NCBI GenBank assembly: GCA_013816445.1
Contig: JACDEK010000025.1
Location: 1,125 to 9,766 of the forward strand
DNA from: Candidatus Saccharimonadota bacterium
GTDB lineage: Bacteria; Patescibacteriota; Saccharimonadia; CAILAD01; BJGX01
Reading direction: 5' to 3'
Length of the DNA stretch: 8,642 nucleotides
Shown here: piece after piece, positions 1-5,766 of the stretch
Layout of the letters: every line of letters begins with the position of its first letter
Numbering within the stretch: position 1 is the first letter of the stretch
Translations under genes and position numbers: made by a program
The notes under the pieces: model-generated
What the model was told of the DNA's origin: nothing
The model's database searches: none
Seen by the model: only the letters and a program-made list of their open reading frames with translations

Positions 1-1
1 A

Positions 2-379
2 CGACTTGGTTCTATCGGTCTAGATCCTAAGGATCGTGTTAGTTCTATTATTACCATTAATCCTCTCTATCAAGATATGGATGTTCCAGAGTTTGTTGTT
101 ATTGCAACCATAGTTCATGAAATGACACACTATGCGCACGGTTTTAACTCTCCTCATAGGCAAAAGCAACGTCATCCACACAGTGGAGGGGTTATTAAGA
201 AAGAATTTGCCGAGAGAGGACTAGAAAATCTCTATATTGATCAACAGAAATGGCTAAAAGATAATTGGATAACAATCGTTCAAAGATATTTTGATATGCA
301 AAAGGTACCAAAAAATGCAATTGTATATCGTAAATCAACAGTTCAAGTGAAACTTCCCTGGTGGATGAGAAGAATATAA
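2..379 (+). CDS. SprT-like zinc metalloprotease, C-terminal part (5' truncated by window edge)
   Basis: The frame is open from base 2 to a TAA at 377-379, giving 125 visible residues; the true start lies upstream. An ATG at 77 is internal, because PheT-like continuity is not at issue here but conserved-looking protein precedes it. The sequence shows the gluzincin signature HEMTH (visible residues 39-43). A strand with the sense of 'R-L-G-S...D-P-K' precedes it and a later H60-S-G-G...KKEF segment follows. This is the SprT/YgjP-like pattern of HExxH followed by a third ligand in an HG-x-x-F-like context, so H39, H43 and probably H60 would bind zinc and E40 would be catalytic. Related domains act as proteases on DNA-protein crosslinks or are uncharacterised metal-dependent hydrolases, and the substrate here cannot be told. 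The C-terminal 50 residues are basic and of no recognised domain. A WLM or other minimal metallopeptidase family is the main alternative. Confidence 0.7.
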   Translation, partial: RLGSIGLDPKDRVSSIITINPLYQDMDVPEFVVIATIVHEMTHYAHGFNSPHRQKQRHPHSGGVIKKEFAERGLENLYIDQQKWLKDNWITIVQRYFDMQKVPKNAIVYRKSTVQVKLPWWMRRI

Positions 380-504
380 AATGTATTCAATTTTATTAAA
401 CTTGTAAGCTATATTTGCCCGCCATTAAAGTAAAAAAATGATAATACATTATATATTTTGTTTGATAAATATAAATAATTTCAATGAGAATTAAGCATAT
501 TTAT

Positions 505-534
505 TTGACAGTATAGATAAAAATATGCTATAAT
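505..534 (+). promoter_or_regulatory. Sigma70-type promoter of the 541 gene, leaderless
   Basis: A perfect -35 TTGACA (505-510), an 18-base spacer and a perfect -10 TATAAT (529-534) preceded by TGC (526-528, extended -10). Only six bases separate the -10 from the ATG at 541, so transcription should start at or within a base or two of the start codon and leave no room for a Shine-Dalgarno sequence. The preceding 120 bases (380-504) are AT-rich and show no gene. Confidence 0.8.
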
Positions 535-540
535 CTAAAC

Positions 541-894
541 ATGAAAAATACTCAACGAAAAGTTACATATCGTACGGATGCAAAAATTGCTCCTGCTAAA
601 CAATCGGGCTATACAAAAAAACAGAAAGCTAAGCTAAGATATCAGCAACGTGCCCAAAAAATTGCTTTGACTCAGTCTAAACGCTATCTAATATATGCAC
701 TTGGCTGTTTTCTTATTGCACAAACGATTAAATTTGTATTTTACAGTATTATTTTTAGAGGTGAAGCAACCCCAGGTGGTATTTGGTTTCTTTTTGTAAT
801 TTATCTGCAAACAGGACTTTTACTTATGACCTTTATATTCTTTATTCTAGCTATCTTTAAGACCCTAGTACGACTTTTAACTGAAGAAGTATAA
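541..894 (+). CDS. Small basic two-helix membrane protein, function unknown
   Basis: A protein of 117 residues that I do not recognise. Residues 1-47 are strongly basic (many Lys/Arg, with Gln) and look disordered and cytosolic. Two hydrophobic helices follow at about 48-72 and 80-106, joined by a short loop containing a Gly-Glu-Ala-Thr-Pro-Gly-Gly stretch. The C-terminus ends with an acidic TEEV. The positive-inside rule places both termini in the cytosol. The start is fixed by the promoter just upstream, whose -10 ends six bases before this ATG. It is transcribed alone or together with rmuC, although rmuC has its own -10 box. The basic tail could contact nucleic acid or the ribosome, but nothing in the sequence proves it. 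Confidence 0.75.
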   Translation: MKNTQRKVTYRTDAKIAPAKQSGYTKKQKAKLRYQQRAQKIALTQSKRYLIYALGCFLIAQTIKFVFYSIIFRGEATPGGIWFLFVIYLQTGLLLMTFIFFILAIFKTLVRLLTEEV

Positions 895-935
895 ACTCTT
901 AACATACTTTACTAGATAAAAAGTATATATTCGCA

Positions 936-963
936 TTGTGTTCGTATAGTTTGTCTGTATAAT
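936..963 (+). promoter_or_regulatory. Probable rmuC promoter, leaderless
   Basis: A perfect TATAAT (958-963) lies seven bases before the rmuC ATG at 971. A partial -35 TTGTGT (936-941) sits 16 bases upstream of it. The spacing predicts an mRNA starting at the ATG. A 7-bp hairpin (ATACTTT 904-910 with AAAGTAT 920-926) lies just upstream; it has no T-run, so it is not a convincing terminator. Confidence 0.6.
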
Positions 964-970
964 AATTACT

Positions 971-2053
971 ATGATTATTATTCTGCTTATAATACTAATT
1001 TTAGTAATGTTGATAGGTTTTGTTGCTTTATTTTTCTCATTTAATACACGTCTTTCTCGCAATAGCACCCAAGACGATACGGGTGTAAGTATGTTGAAGC
1101 AGGATTTACAGGGAATGAGTCAACTGCTTGAGCAGACTCAAGCTTCTATGCATGAGCGTATGGATCGTAATAGCCTGGCTATGCAAGACTCTGTACATAA
1201 ACAAATGAGTGAATCTGCTAAGCTAATTGCTGATGTTACCCAGAGGCTTACTAAGCTTGATGAAACAAATAGACGAGTTGTTGATGTAGCAGATGAACTT
1301 AAAACCTTGCAAAACGTTCTTTCAAACCCAAAACAGCGTGGCGTGCTTGGTGAGTACTATCTCAATGAAATACTTAAAAATGCTATGCCTCCAGATAGGT
1401 ATAAGCTTCAGTACAAGTTTAAGAATGGTGAGATTGTTGATGCTGTTATATTCTTAGATCAAGGTAAGGTGCTGCCAATTGATTCAAAGTTTAGTTTAGA
1501 GAACTACAATCGAGTAGTTGATGCCAAAGACAAGGCTCATCGTGATGTGATGATCAAACAGTTTAAGGCCGATCTTAAAAATCGTATTGATGAGACGAGT
1601 AAGTATATTCGTCCTGATGAGAATACAATGGACTTTGCCTTTATGTTTATTCCATCAGAGGCAATATATTATGATTTGCTCGTTAATAAGGTTGGTACTA
1701 TTCAGACAAGCTCACAAAACCTTATTGAATATGCTTTTAGAGATAAAAGAGTCATTATAGTATCGCCAACCTCATTTATGGCATACCTTCAAACGGTATT
1801 ACAGGGTTTGCGTAGCCTGCAAATTGAAGAACAGGCCAAAGAAATACAGAAACGTGTTGGGCAGCTAGGCAAGCATCTTATAAATTACGATGAATATATG
1901 CATAAGCTTGGTAATTCACTCAGTACATCTGTTAATCATTACAATACAGCGCATAAAGAGCTCAATAAAATTGATAAAGATGTAGTAAAAATTGCATCAA
2001 CCGACCCGGTAATTGAGCCACTTGTCATAGAGAAGCCCAATCTTAGTGACTAG
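971..2053 (+). CDS. rmuC: RmuC family DNA recombination protein
   Basis: A protein of 360 residues. It begins with a single membrane anchor (about 2-24), continues with a Gln/Glu-rich segment likely to form a coiled coil (about 40-112), and then has the RmuC domain (about 115-330). Recognisable family features are G-V-L-G-E-Y (124-129), the VDAVI strand (156-160) and L-P-I-DSK (169-173). These correspond to the Glu, Asp and Asp-x-Lys positions of the predicted PD-(D/E)XK-like nuclease fold. RmuC in Escherichia coli limits inversion at short inverted repeats; its biochemical activity is not well defined. At 360 residues it is shorter than the roughly 475-residue E. coli protein, mainly through a shorter coiled coil, which is common in the family. 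The stop (TAG 2051-2053) falls directly before the trpS -10 box, so the two genes are packed but can be transcribed separately. Confidence 0.9.
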   Translation: MIIILLIILILVMLIGFVALFFSFNTRLSRNSTQDDTGVSMLKQDLQGMSQLLEQTQASMHERMDRNSLAMQDSVHKQMSESAKLIADVTQRLTKLDETNRRVVDVADELKTLQNVLSNPKQRGVLGEYYLNEILKNAMPPDRYKLQYKFKNGEIVDAVIFLDQGKVLPIDSKFSLENYNRVVDAKDKAHRDVMIKQFKADLKNRIDETSKYIRPDENTMDFAFMFIPSEAIYYDLLVNKVGTIQTSSQNLIEYAFRDKRVIIVSPTSFMAYLQTVLQGLRSLQIEEQAKEIQKRVGQLGKHLINYDEYMHKLGNSLSTSVNHYNTAHKELNKIDKDVVKIASTDPVIEPLVIEKPNLSD

Positions 2054-2056
2054 CTG

Positions 2057-2065
2057 TGATATAAT
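2057..2065 (+). promoter_or_regulatory. Extended -10 promoter of trpS, leaderless
   Basis: TGA plus a perfect TATAAT (2060-2065) forms an extended -10 element. Six bases separate it from the ATG at 2072. No good -35 is visible in the end of rmuC, as is usual for extended -10 promoters. Its position argues against starting trpS at the TTG at 2066, which would lie upstream of the expected transcription start. Confidence 0.65.
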
Positions 2066-2071
2066 TTGTAT

Positions 2072-3055
2072 ATGAAAACAGTATTTTCAGGCTTAAAGCC
2101 TTCGGGCGATATGACGATAGGTAATTATCTTGGTGCAATGAAGCATTGGCCAGATCAGCAGGGTAGTGCCCGTACAATATTTTTTGTACCAAATGCTCAT
2201 GCCATTACAGTTAGACAAGACCCAGTACAACTGAAAAAGCGAACATATGATTTAGTTGCATGGTTATTGACTGTTGGTTTAGACCCAGAAAAAAGTATTA
2301 TTCTCGTTCAATCAAGAGTATCTGCTCATGCAGAGATGTGCTGGATTCTCGATAACTATGTAACAATGGGCGAGCTCAGTCGAATGACAGAGTATAAAGA
2401 TAAATCACAGAAGCTTGGGCCTGAAGGACAGCTTGTAGGGCTTTTTAATTACCCAGTACTTATGGCTGCTGATATTCTGCTCTATAGCTCTAATGAAGTG
2501 CCTGTTGGTGAAGATCAAAGACAACATATTGAGCTTGCTCGTACTATTGCAGAGCGATTTAATAAGCTCTATGGAGAAACTTTCGTTTTACCTGTAGCTA
2601 CTATGCCCGCTAGCGGTGCCCGTATCAAGAGACTTGATGACCCGTCAAAAAAGATGAGTAAGAGTGATCATCCAGATAGCTTTATAATGCTTCAAGAGCC
2701 TCTTGATTCAATTAAGGCAAAGTTTAAGAAGGCTGTTACTGATTCAGATAATACTATAAAGTACGATAAGACCCTCAAGCCAGCTGTTTCTAACTTATTA
2801 GAGATATATTCTGGTTTTAGTGAAGAATCTATTGATGTAATTGTAGATAGATACACCAATAAGGGCTATGGAGAGCTTAAAACAGATCTAGGTGAGCTTG
2901 TTGTAGAAAAGTTAAGTACCTTGCAACTAGCGTTTAATAAGATACGAGCAGACGAGCAAAACTTAGAGAGAGTTATTAGTGAAGGTAGTGAAAAAGCGGC
3001 TGAGATTGCTAATAAAAAACTCTCAGAAGTGAAAGAAAAACTAGGCTTGTTGTAA
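2072..3055 (+). CDS. trpS: Tryptophan--tRNA ligase
   Basis: Class Ic aminoacyl-tRNA synthetase that charges tRNA-Trp with tryptophan using ATP, as a cytosolic homodimer. With the ATG at 2072 the protein has 327 residues, the normal bacterial length. An in-frame TTG at 2066 would add two residues, but the promoter spacing and the family-typical start M-K-T-V-F-S-G favour the ATG. The HIGH-equivalent is T-I-G-N (15-18) in the usual G-x-x-T-I-G-N-Y context. The second catalytic signature KMSKS is perfect at 194-198. In between are the MGELSRMTEYKDK segment and the GEDQRQH substrate-pocket motif, both typical of TrpRS. The C-terminal helical region (about 225-327) carries the anticodon-binding part. 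There is no truncation or frameshift. No T-box or trp attenuator is seen upstream, since the message seems to have no leader at all. Confidence 0.97.
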   Translation: MKTVFSGLKPSGDMTIGNYLGAMKHWPDQQGSARTIFFVPNAHAITVRQDPVQLKKRTYDLVAWLLTVGLDPEKSIILVQSRVSAHAEMCWILDNYVTMGELSRMTEYKDKSQKLGPEGQLVGLFNYPVLMAADILLYSSNEVPVGEDQRQHIELARTIAERFNKLYGETFVLPVATMPASGARIKRLDDPSKKMSKSDHPDSFIMLQEPLDSIKAKFKKAVTDSDNTIKYDKTLKPAVSNLLEIYSGFSEESIDVIVDRYTNKGYGELKTDLGELVVEKLSTLQLAFNKIRADEQNLERVISEGSEKAAEIANKKLSEVKEKLGLL

Positions 3056-3107
3056 AAGTGTCTACATACATCTACAGGTAAGATTGTAGAAAATACGTTA
3101 ATAAGCA

Positions 3108-3136
3108 TTGACATAAGCATAAGCGTTTGCTACAAT
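3108..3136 (+). promoter_or_regulatory. Strong sigma70-type promoter of the intergenic RNA
   Basis: A perfect -35 TTGACA (3108-3113), an optimal 17-base spacer, and -10 TACAAT (3131-3136) preceded by TGC (extended -10). Transcription should start near 3142-3145. No start codon follows at leaderless spacing and no coding frame of note follows either, unlike the other promoters in this window, so it appears to drive a non-coding RNA. Confidence 0.8.
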
Positions 3137-3142
3137 GTATAC

Positions 3143-3657
3143 ATAGTTAGTTCATTAAAAACAAAAATAAAAAAATATGCCATACACATATTAAACCGCA
3201 ATCAATCTTGATAATTCTTGATCTCAAAAAAGTATTATCGTTTCCTTTGTTGCGGTAGGGAAGACCTGGCTCATAAAAAGCAGCCCCCTTGCTTTTTATG
3301 ACCAGATTTTCCCTACTGTTCGAGGGTTTGCCTTTTTACTTTACCGTTTTGTACCTTCTAAAGTAATGAAGCAGTCTATCCCGAAGGAGGCAGTCAGGCC
3401 TAGCGCCCTAATTCATTAGAGTGCTTGTTCTGACTGTACTACCAGATGGATGGTTGGGAAGTCGTCAACCGTGTCTATTACTGCAATCGATGCACATTCA
3501 CGAATTGACAACACATTATAGATTTCTTTGGGTTTTCCTAGAGAAATTTCTCGGGCCAGCGTGTGCCAATTAAAGTTTTACTTTCAAAGGGCAGATACGT
3601 TGGCCCGTAACCATATTTTTTCAGTAACTCCACCACCCCTAGAGGGGTGGTTTTTTT
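3143..3657 (+). ncRNA. Unidentified structured non-coding RNA, about 515 nt
   Basis: The unit lies between a strong promoter and an intrinsic terminator, holds no convincing reading frame, and is rich in exact inverted repeats. Stems seen: ACCGCAA 3195-3201 with TTGCGGT 3250-3256, enclosing GATAAT 3210-3215 with ATTATC 3234-3239; a long hairpin AGGGAA 3257-3262 with TTCCCT 3309-3314, CTGG 3266-3269 with CCAG 3302-3305, and an 11-bp TCATAAAAAGC 3271-3281 with 3291-3301; TACTTTA 3337-3343 with TAAAGTA 3359-3365; CAGTCAG 3391-3397 with CTGACTG 3430-3436; GGTTG 3452-3456 with CAACC 3466-3470; the palindrome GAGAAATTTCTC 3541-3552; GGGCCA 3553-3558 with TGGCCC 3601-3606, capping an AAAGT/ACTTT hairpin. 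The local base composition is more GC-rich than the flanking gaps. I found none of the hallmark motifs of RNase P RNA, tmRNA, SRP RNA or a T-box. It could instead be a divergent known RNA or a long purD leader, but purD has its own -10 after the terminator. Confidence 0.62.
3633..3657 (+). terminator. Intrinsic terminator of the intergenic RNA
   Basis: The stem CCACCCC (3633-3639) with GGGGTGG (3644-3650) has a four-base TAGA loop and is followed directly by seven T (3651-3657). It is the clearest rho-independent terminator in the window. It points along the + strand only, since there is no T-run on the opposite side. Confidence 0.92.
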
Positions 3658-3665
3658 GTTATAAT
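3657..3665 (+). promoter_or_regulatory. Extended -10 promoter of purD, leaderless
   Basis: TGT plus a perfect TATAAT (3660-3665) begins in the T-run of the preceding terminator. The -10 ends six bases before the purD ATG at 3672, giving a leaderless message. The -35 position falls inside the terminator stem and has no consensus, so any promoter strength rests on the extended -10. Confidence 0.6.
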
Positions 3666-3671
3666 AAAATA

Positions 3672-4949
3672 ATGAAGGTTTTAGTGATAGGTGGTGGTGC
3701 AAGAGAGCATGCTTTGGGCTGGAAGCTTGCTCAGTCTACAAAAGTACAGAGTCTATTCTTTTGCCCAGGTAATGCTGGTACAGCTGAAATAGGTACAAAT
3801 ATCTCGATAGATATGATGGATAATAACAAGCTTGTTAAATTCGCTTTGTCTAATTTGATTAATCTAACGATCGTTGGGCCAGATGATGTGTTGGCCTCTG
3901 GTATTGTTGATGTTTTTAGAGATGCTCAACTTAAGATTTTTGGTCCTGATAAGTTCGCGACACAGATAGAGTCATCAAAAGCGTTTTCTAAGAAAATGAT
4001 GAAAAAGTTAGATATTCCTACTGCTAAATTTGCTACTTTTGCAGACTATGACTCTGCATTACGATATTGTGAAGGCCATGATTTGCCAGTTGTTATTAAA
4101 GCGAGCGGCTTAGCCAAAGGAAAGGGTGTGGTAATTTGCCATTCTAGAAATGATATACAGAAAGCTTTAAGAAGCATGATGATAGATAAGATTTTTGGCG
4201 AGGCGGGATGCAGGGTCGTGATTGAAGAATTTCTGGTGGGGTATGAACTATCTGTACATGCATTGTCAGATGGAAAAGATGTGGTTATGTTTCCGATTAG
4301 TCAAGATAATAAGCCAATTCTTGACGATGATAAGGGCCCGAACACAGGTGGGATGGGCTCTGTTGCCCCGGTGGAGATACTTGATCAAGAGCAGATGAAG
4401 TTTGTGCAAAAACGTATTATTCAACCTGTCATAGACGAATTTCGTCGATTAGAGCATCCATTTATAGGTTGTTTGTACCCTGGTCTAATGGTTACACCAA
4501 AAGGAATTCAGGTTATTGAATTTAATGCTCGCTTTGGAGACCCTGAGTGCCAGAGTTATATGAGATTATTGGAGAGTGATCTATTTGAATTGATTGAATC
4601 GTGCACAAGTGGTAATCTATCAACTCAGGTAGTAAGGTGGAGCGAGAAGAAAGCTATATGCGTTGTAATGGCTTCAGGAGGATATCCAGGCGATTATAGG
4701 ATGAATAAAGAAGTGGTTGGTCTAGATACTACTGTACGCAGTGATATAATTGTTTTTCAGGCAGGAACAAAAAAATCTCAAGGTAAAGTAGTTACAAATG
4801 GAGGTAGGGTACTAAGTATTACAGTAACCGGAGAAGAGGTATCTATGGCAAGAGAAAGGGCCTATGCAGTTATTGGCAAAATTAAGTTTAATGGAATGCA
4901 TTATAGAACAGACATCGGTCTATTGAAAAAGAGTATGACGAATTTTTAA
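3672..4949 (+). CDS. purD: Phosphoribosylamine--glycine ligase (GAR synthetase)
   Basis: ATP-grasp enzyme joining glycine to 5-phosphoribosylamine to make GAR, the second step of de novo purine synthesis. The protein has 425 residues, the normal monofunctional length. The N-terminal domain opens with the nucleotide-fold signature V-L-V-I-GGGAREHAL. The ATP-grasp core follows (about 105-295), with K-A-S-G-L-A-K-G-K-G (143-152), the EEFLVGYELS strand, the D-D-D-K-G-P-N-T-GGMG loop and the N-A-R-F-GDPE metal/ATP motif (285-292). The C-terminal GARS domain is complete. The frame is open upstream to 3528, but that part reads through the terminator and promoter; homology and the -10 position fix the start at 3672. 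No other purine gene is present, and the neighbours are tRNA synthetase genes. Confidence 0.96.
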   Translation: MKVLVIGGGAREHALGWKLAQSTKVQSLFFCPGNAGTAEIGTNISIDMMDNNKLVKFALSNLINLTIVGPDDVLASGIVDVFRDAQLKIFGPDKFATQIESSKAFSKKMMKKLDIPTAKFATFADYDSALRYCEGHDLPVVIKASGLAKGKGVVICHSRNDIQKALRSMMIDKIFGEAGCRVVIEEFLVGYELSVHALSDGKDVVMFPISQDNKPILDDDKGPNTGGMGSVAPVEILDQEQMKFVQKRIIQPVIDEFRRLEHPFIGCLYPGLMVTPKGIQVIEFNARFGDPECQSYMRLLESDLFELIESCTSGNLSTQVVRWSEKKAICVVMASGGYPGDYRMNKEVVGLDTTVRSDIIVFQAGTKKSQGKVVTNGGRVLSITVTGEEVSMARERAYAVIGKIKFNGMHYRTDIGLLKKSMTNF

Positions 4950-5085
4950 TTACATATTTTTTTGTCAAAATTTTCTAACGGTAACATACATATCTTTTGT
5001 CATAACCTATTAACAAAAGAATCAACAAGTTTTCCACATCTTCATACAACAAACTATGCTTTGTTCGGTTTTATAATGGCTTATT

Positions 5086-5110
5086 TGATTTTTTATAAAA
5101 TCATTTATTT
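5086..5110 (+). terminator. Possible weak terminator downstream of purD
   Basis: The stem TGATTTT (5086-5092) with AAAATCA (5097-5103) has a TTAT loop and is followed by TTTATTT. The stem is nearly all A-T and sits 137 bases after the purD stop, so it would be weak at best. No better terminator is visible between purD and the next gene. Confidence 0.22.
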
Positions 5111-5296
5111 GAGTACAAATATTCTGTGCAAAAGTAAAATTGCTTAGGCATAGAAATGACATGTTTTAGAAAATTAATTATTAAAAATATTCACAAAAAA
5201 TACCCTGTATACATAAGAACAATATAGTTATTCAGTATATGTACAAGTATGCATTAAATAAATAATGTATTCAAATATGAACACAAGGGTGTGCTC

Positions 5297-5328
5297 ATAA
5301 GTATAAATACACAAAATACTATACTTAT
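5297..5328 (+). repeat. Perfect 9-bp inverted repeat upstream of the 5371-pheS-pheT operon
   Basis: ATAAGTATA (5297-5305) and TATACTTAT (5320-5328) are exact reverse complements separated by 14 bases. The right arm contains TATACT (5320-5325), a good -10 look-alike about 45 bases before the ATG at 5371. The repeat could therefore be an operator overlapping the operon promoter, or a simple hairpin. The AT-rich setting makes chance occurrence possible. A second, poorer -10 candidate, TAATCT (5359-5364), sits at the six-base spacing seen for the other genes here. Confidence 0.35.
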
Positions 5329-5370
5329 AGCGGTATTTATCAGATAATAGAGTGTAGTTAATCTTTTATT

Positions 5371-5763
5371 ATGAGAAATCGCACAATTGTTATAAATGTT
5401 CTACTACTTTCTGTAGTATGTATCGCTTCTTTTGTAAGTCTGTTTTTGGTTACGAGTAACTTTACACCAAAAGAACTTGGCCCAGCTGTAATGACTTTTT
5501 GGTTTGTGGGTATTCTTATTGCTTTTGCTAGTCTTTTTACACTTCTTGATTACCTTTGGAAATTACGAAAAGATGACAATAGAATGCAACCAAGAAAAAT
5601 TATAATTTCATCTATGAGAACAGGCTTTCTCTTGGGTTTTACGGTTTCGGTTCTTCTAGCATTGTCTAGTCTAAGGAGTCTTACATTGCGTGATGTTATA
5701 CTGTTTACGTTAACAGTTTTACTAATTGAATTGTACTTTCGTACCAGGAAAGTGAAGATATAA
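5371..5763 (+). CDS. Four-helix integral membrane protein, function unknown
   Basis: A protein of 130 residues that I do not recognise. Hydrophobic segments at about 6-28, 37-61, 78-101 and 107-124 predict four membrane helices. A basic loop rich in Lys, Arg and Asp (about 62-77) lies between the second and third, and the C-terminus is basic (R-T-R-K-V-K-I). The positive-inside rule places the N-terminus, the middle loop and the C-terminus in the cytosol. It is the first gene of a tight operon: its TAA ends three bases before the pheS ATG, so it is very likely co-transcribed with pheS and pheT. No transporter, enzyme or sensor motif is visible, and the link to phenylalanyl-tRNA synthesis may be only positional. 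No clear ribosome-binding site precedes the ATG. Confidence 0.8.
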   Translation: MRNRTIVINVLLLSVVCIASFVSLFLVTSNFTPKELGPAVMTFWFVGILIAFASLFTLLDYLWKLRKDDNRMQPRKIIISSMRTGFLLGFTVSVLLALSSLRSLTLRDVILFTLTVLLIELYFRTRKVKI

Positions 5764-5766
5764 AAA

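Larger units (their letters stand above)
4950..5370 (+). other. Gene-free AT-rich gap with weak DnaA-box-like sites
   Basis: These 421 bases contain no credible gene; a 61-codon TTG-started frame at 4962-5147 has low-complexity, non-protein-like composition. The stretch is very AT-rich. An 8-bp inverted repeat (TCTTTTGT at about 5013-5020 with ACAAAAGA at about 5033 or just before, loop of 12) lies after purD. Three nonamers each differ by one base from the DnaA-box consensus TTATNCACA: TTTTCCACA (5030-5038, +), TGTGCAAAA (5125-5133, - orientation) and ATATTCACA (5187-5195, +). In DNA this AT-rich such matches are expected by chance, so no origin is called. A possible weak terminator and an inverted repeat are listed separately. 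Confidence 0.5.

Noticed and set aside
380..450. Inverted repeat AATGTATT (380-387) with AATACATT (443-450) after the metalloprotease gene
   Set aside because: A 55-base loop, an A-T-only style stem and no clean T-run make it a poor terminator, and such pairs are expected in AT-rich DNA.
3071..3090. Hairpin TCTACA/TGTAGA after trpS considered as a terminator
   Set aside because: The stem is only six pairs and is followed by AAAATACG, not a T-run.
2866..3120. Minus-strand frames opposite trpS, the 541-rmuC junction, the 5371-pheS junction and pheT
   Set aside because: All overlap well-supported + strand genes and show no recognisable protein; they are shadows.
3366..3419. Short 17-codon ATG frame in the structured RNA, considered as a tmRNA tag or small peptide
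   Set aside because: It has no upstream ribosome-binding site and no tag-like ALAA end, and it overlaps stems that better explain the sequence.
3195..3657. RNase P RNA, tmRNA, SRP RNA or T-box identity for the intergenic RNA
   Set aside because: AGGGAAGACCTGGC (3257-3270) resembles the RNase P AGGAAAGTCC core, but it is locked in a simple hairpin and no ACAGAA..GGCTTA partner exists. TTCGA at 3319-3323 has no tRNA-like T-arm. CCCGAAGGAGGCAG lacks the SRP CAGG/AGCAG loop. No T-box GGGTGGNACC is present.
3528..3671. N-terminal extension of PurD by 48 residues in the same open frame
   Set aside because: It would translate through the structured RNA, the terminator and the -10 box. PurD proteins begin at the M-K-V-L-V-I-GGG segment, which starts at 3672.
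4962..5147. 61-codon frame after purD
   Set aside because: It uses a TTG start with no RBS or promoter spacing, and its composition is AT-driven (Phe, Ile, Tyr, Asn) with no domain-like pattern.
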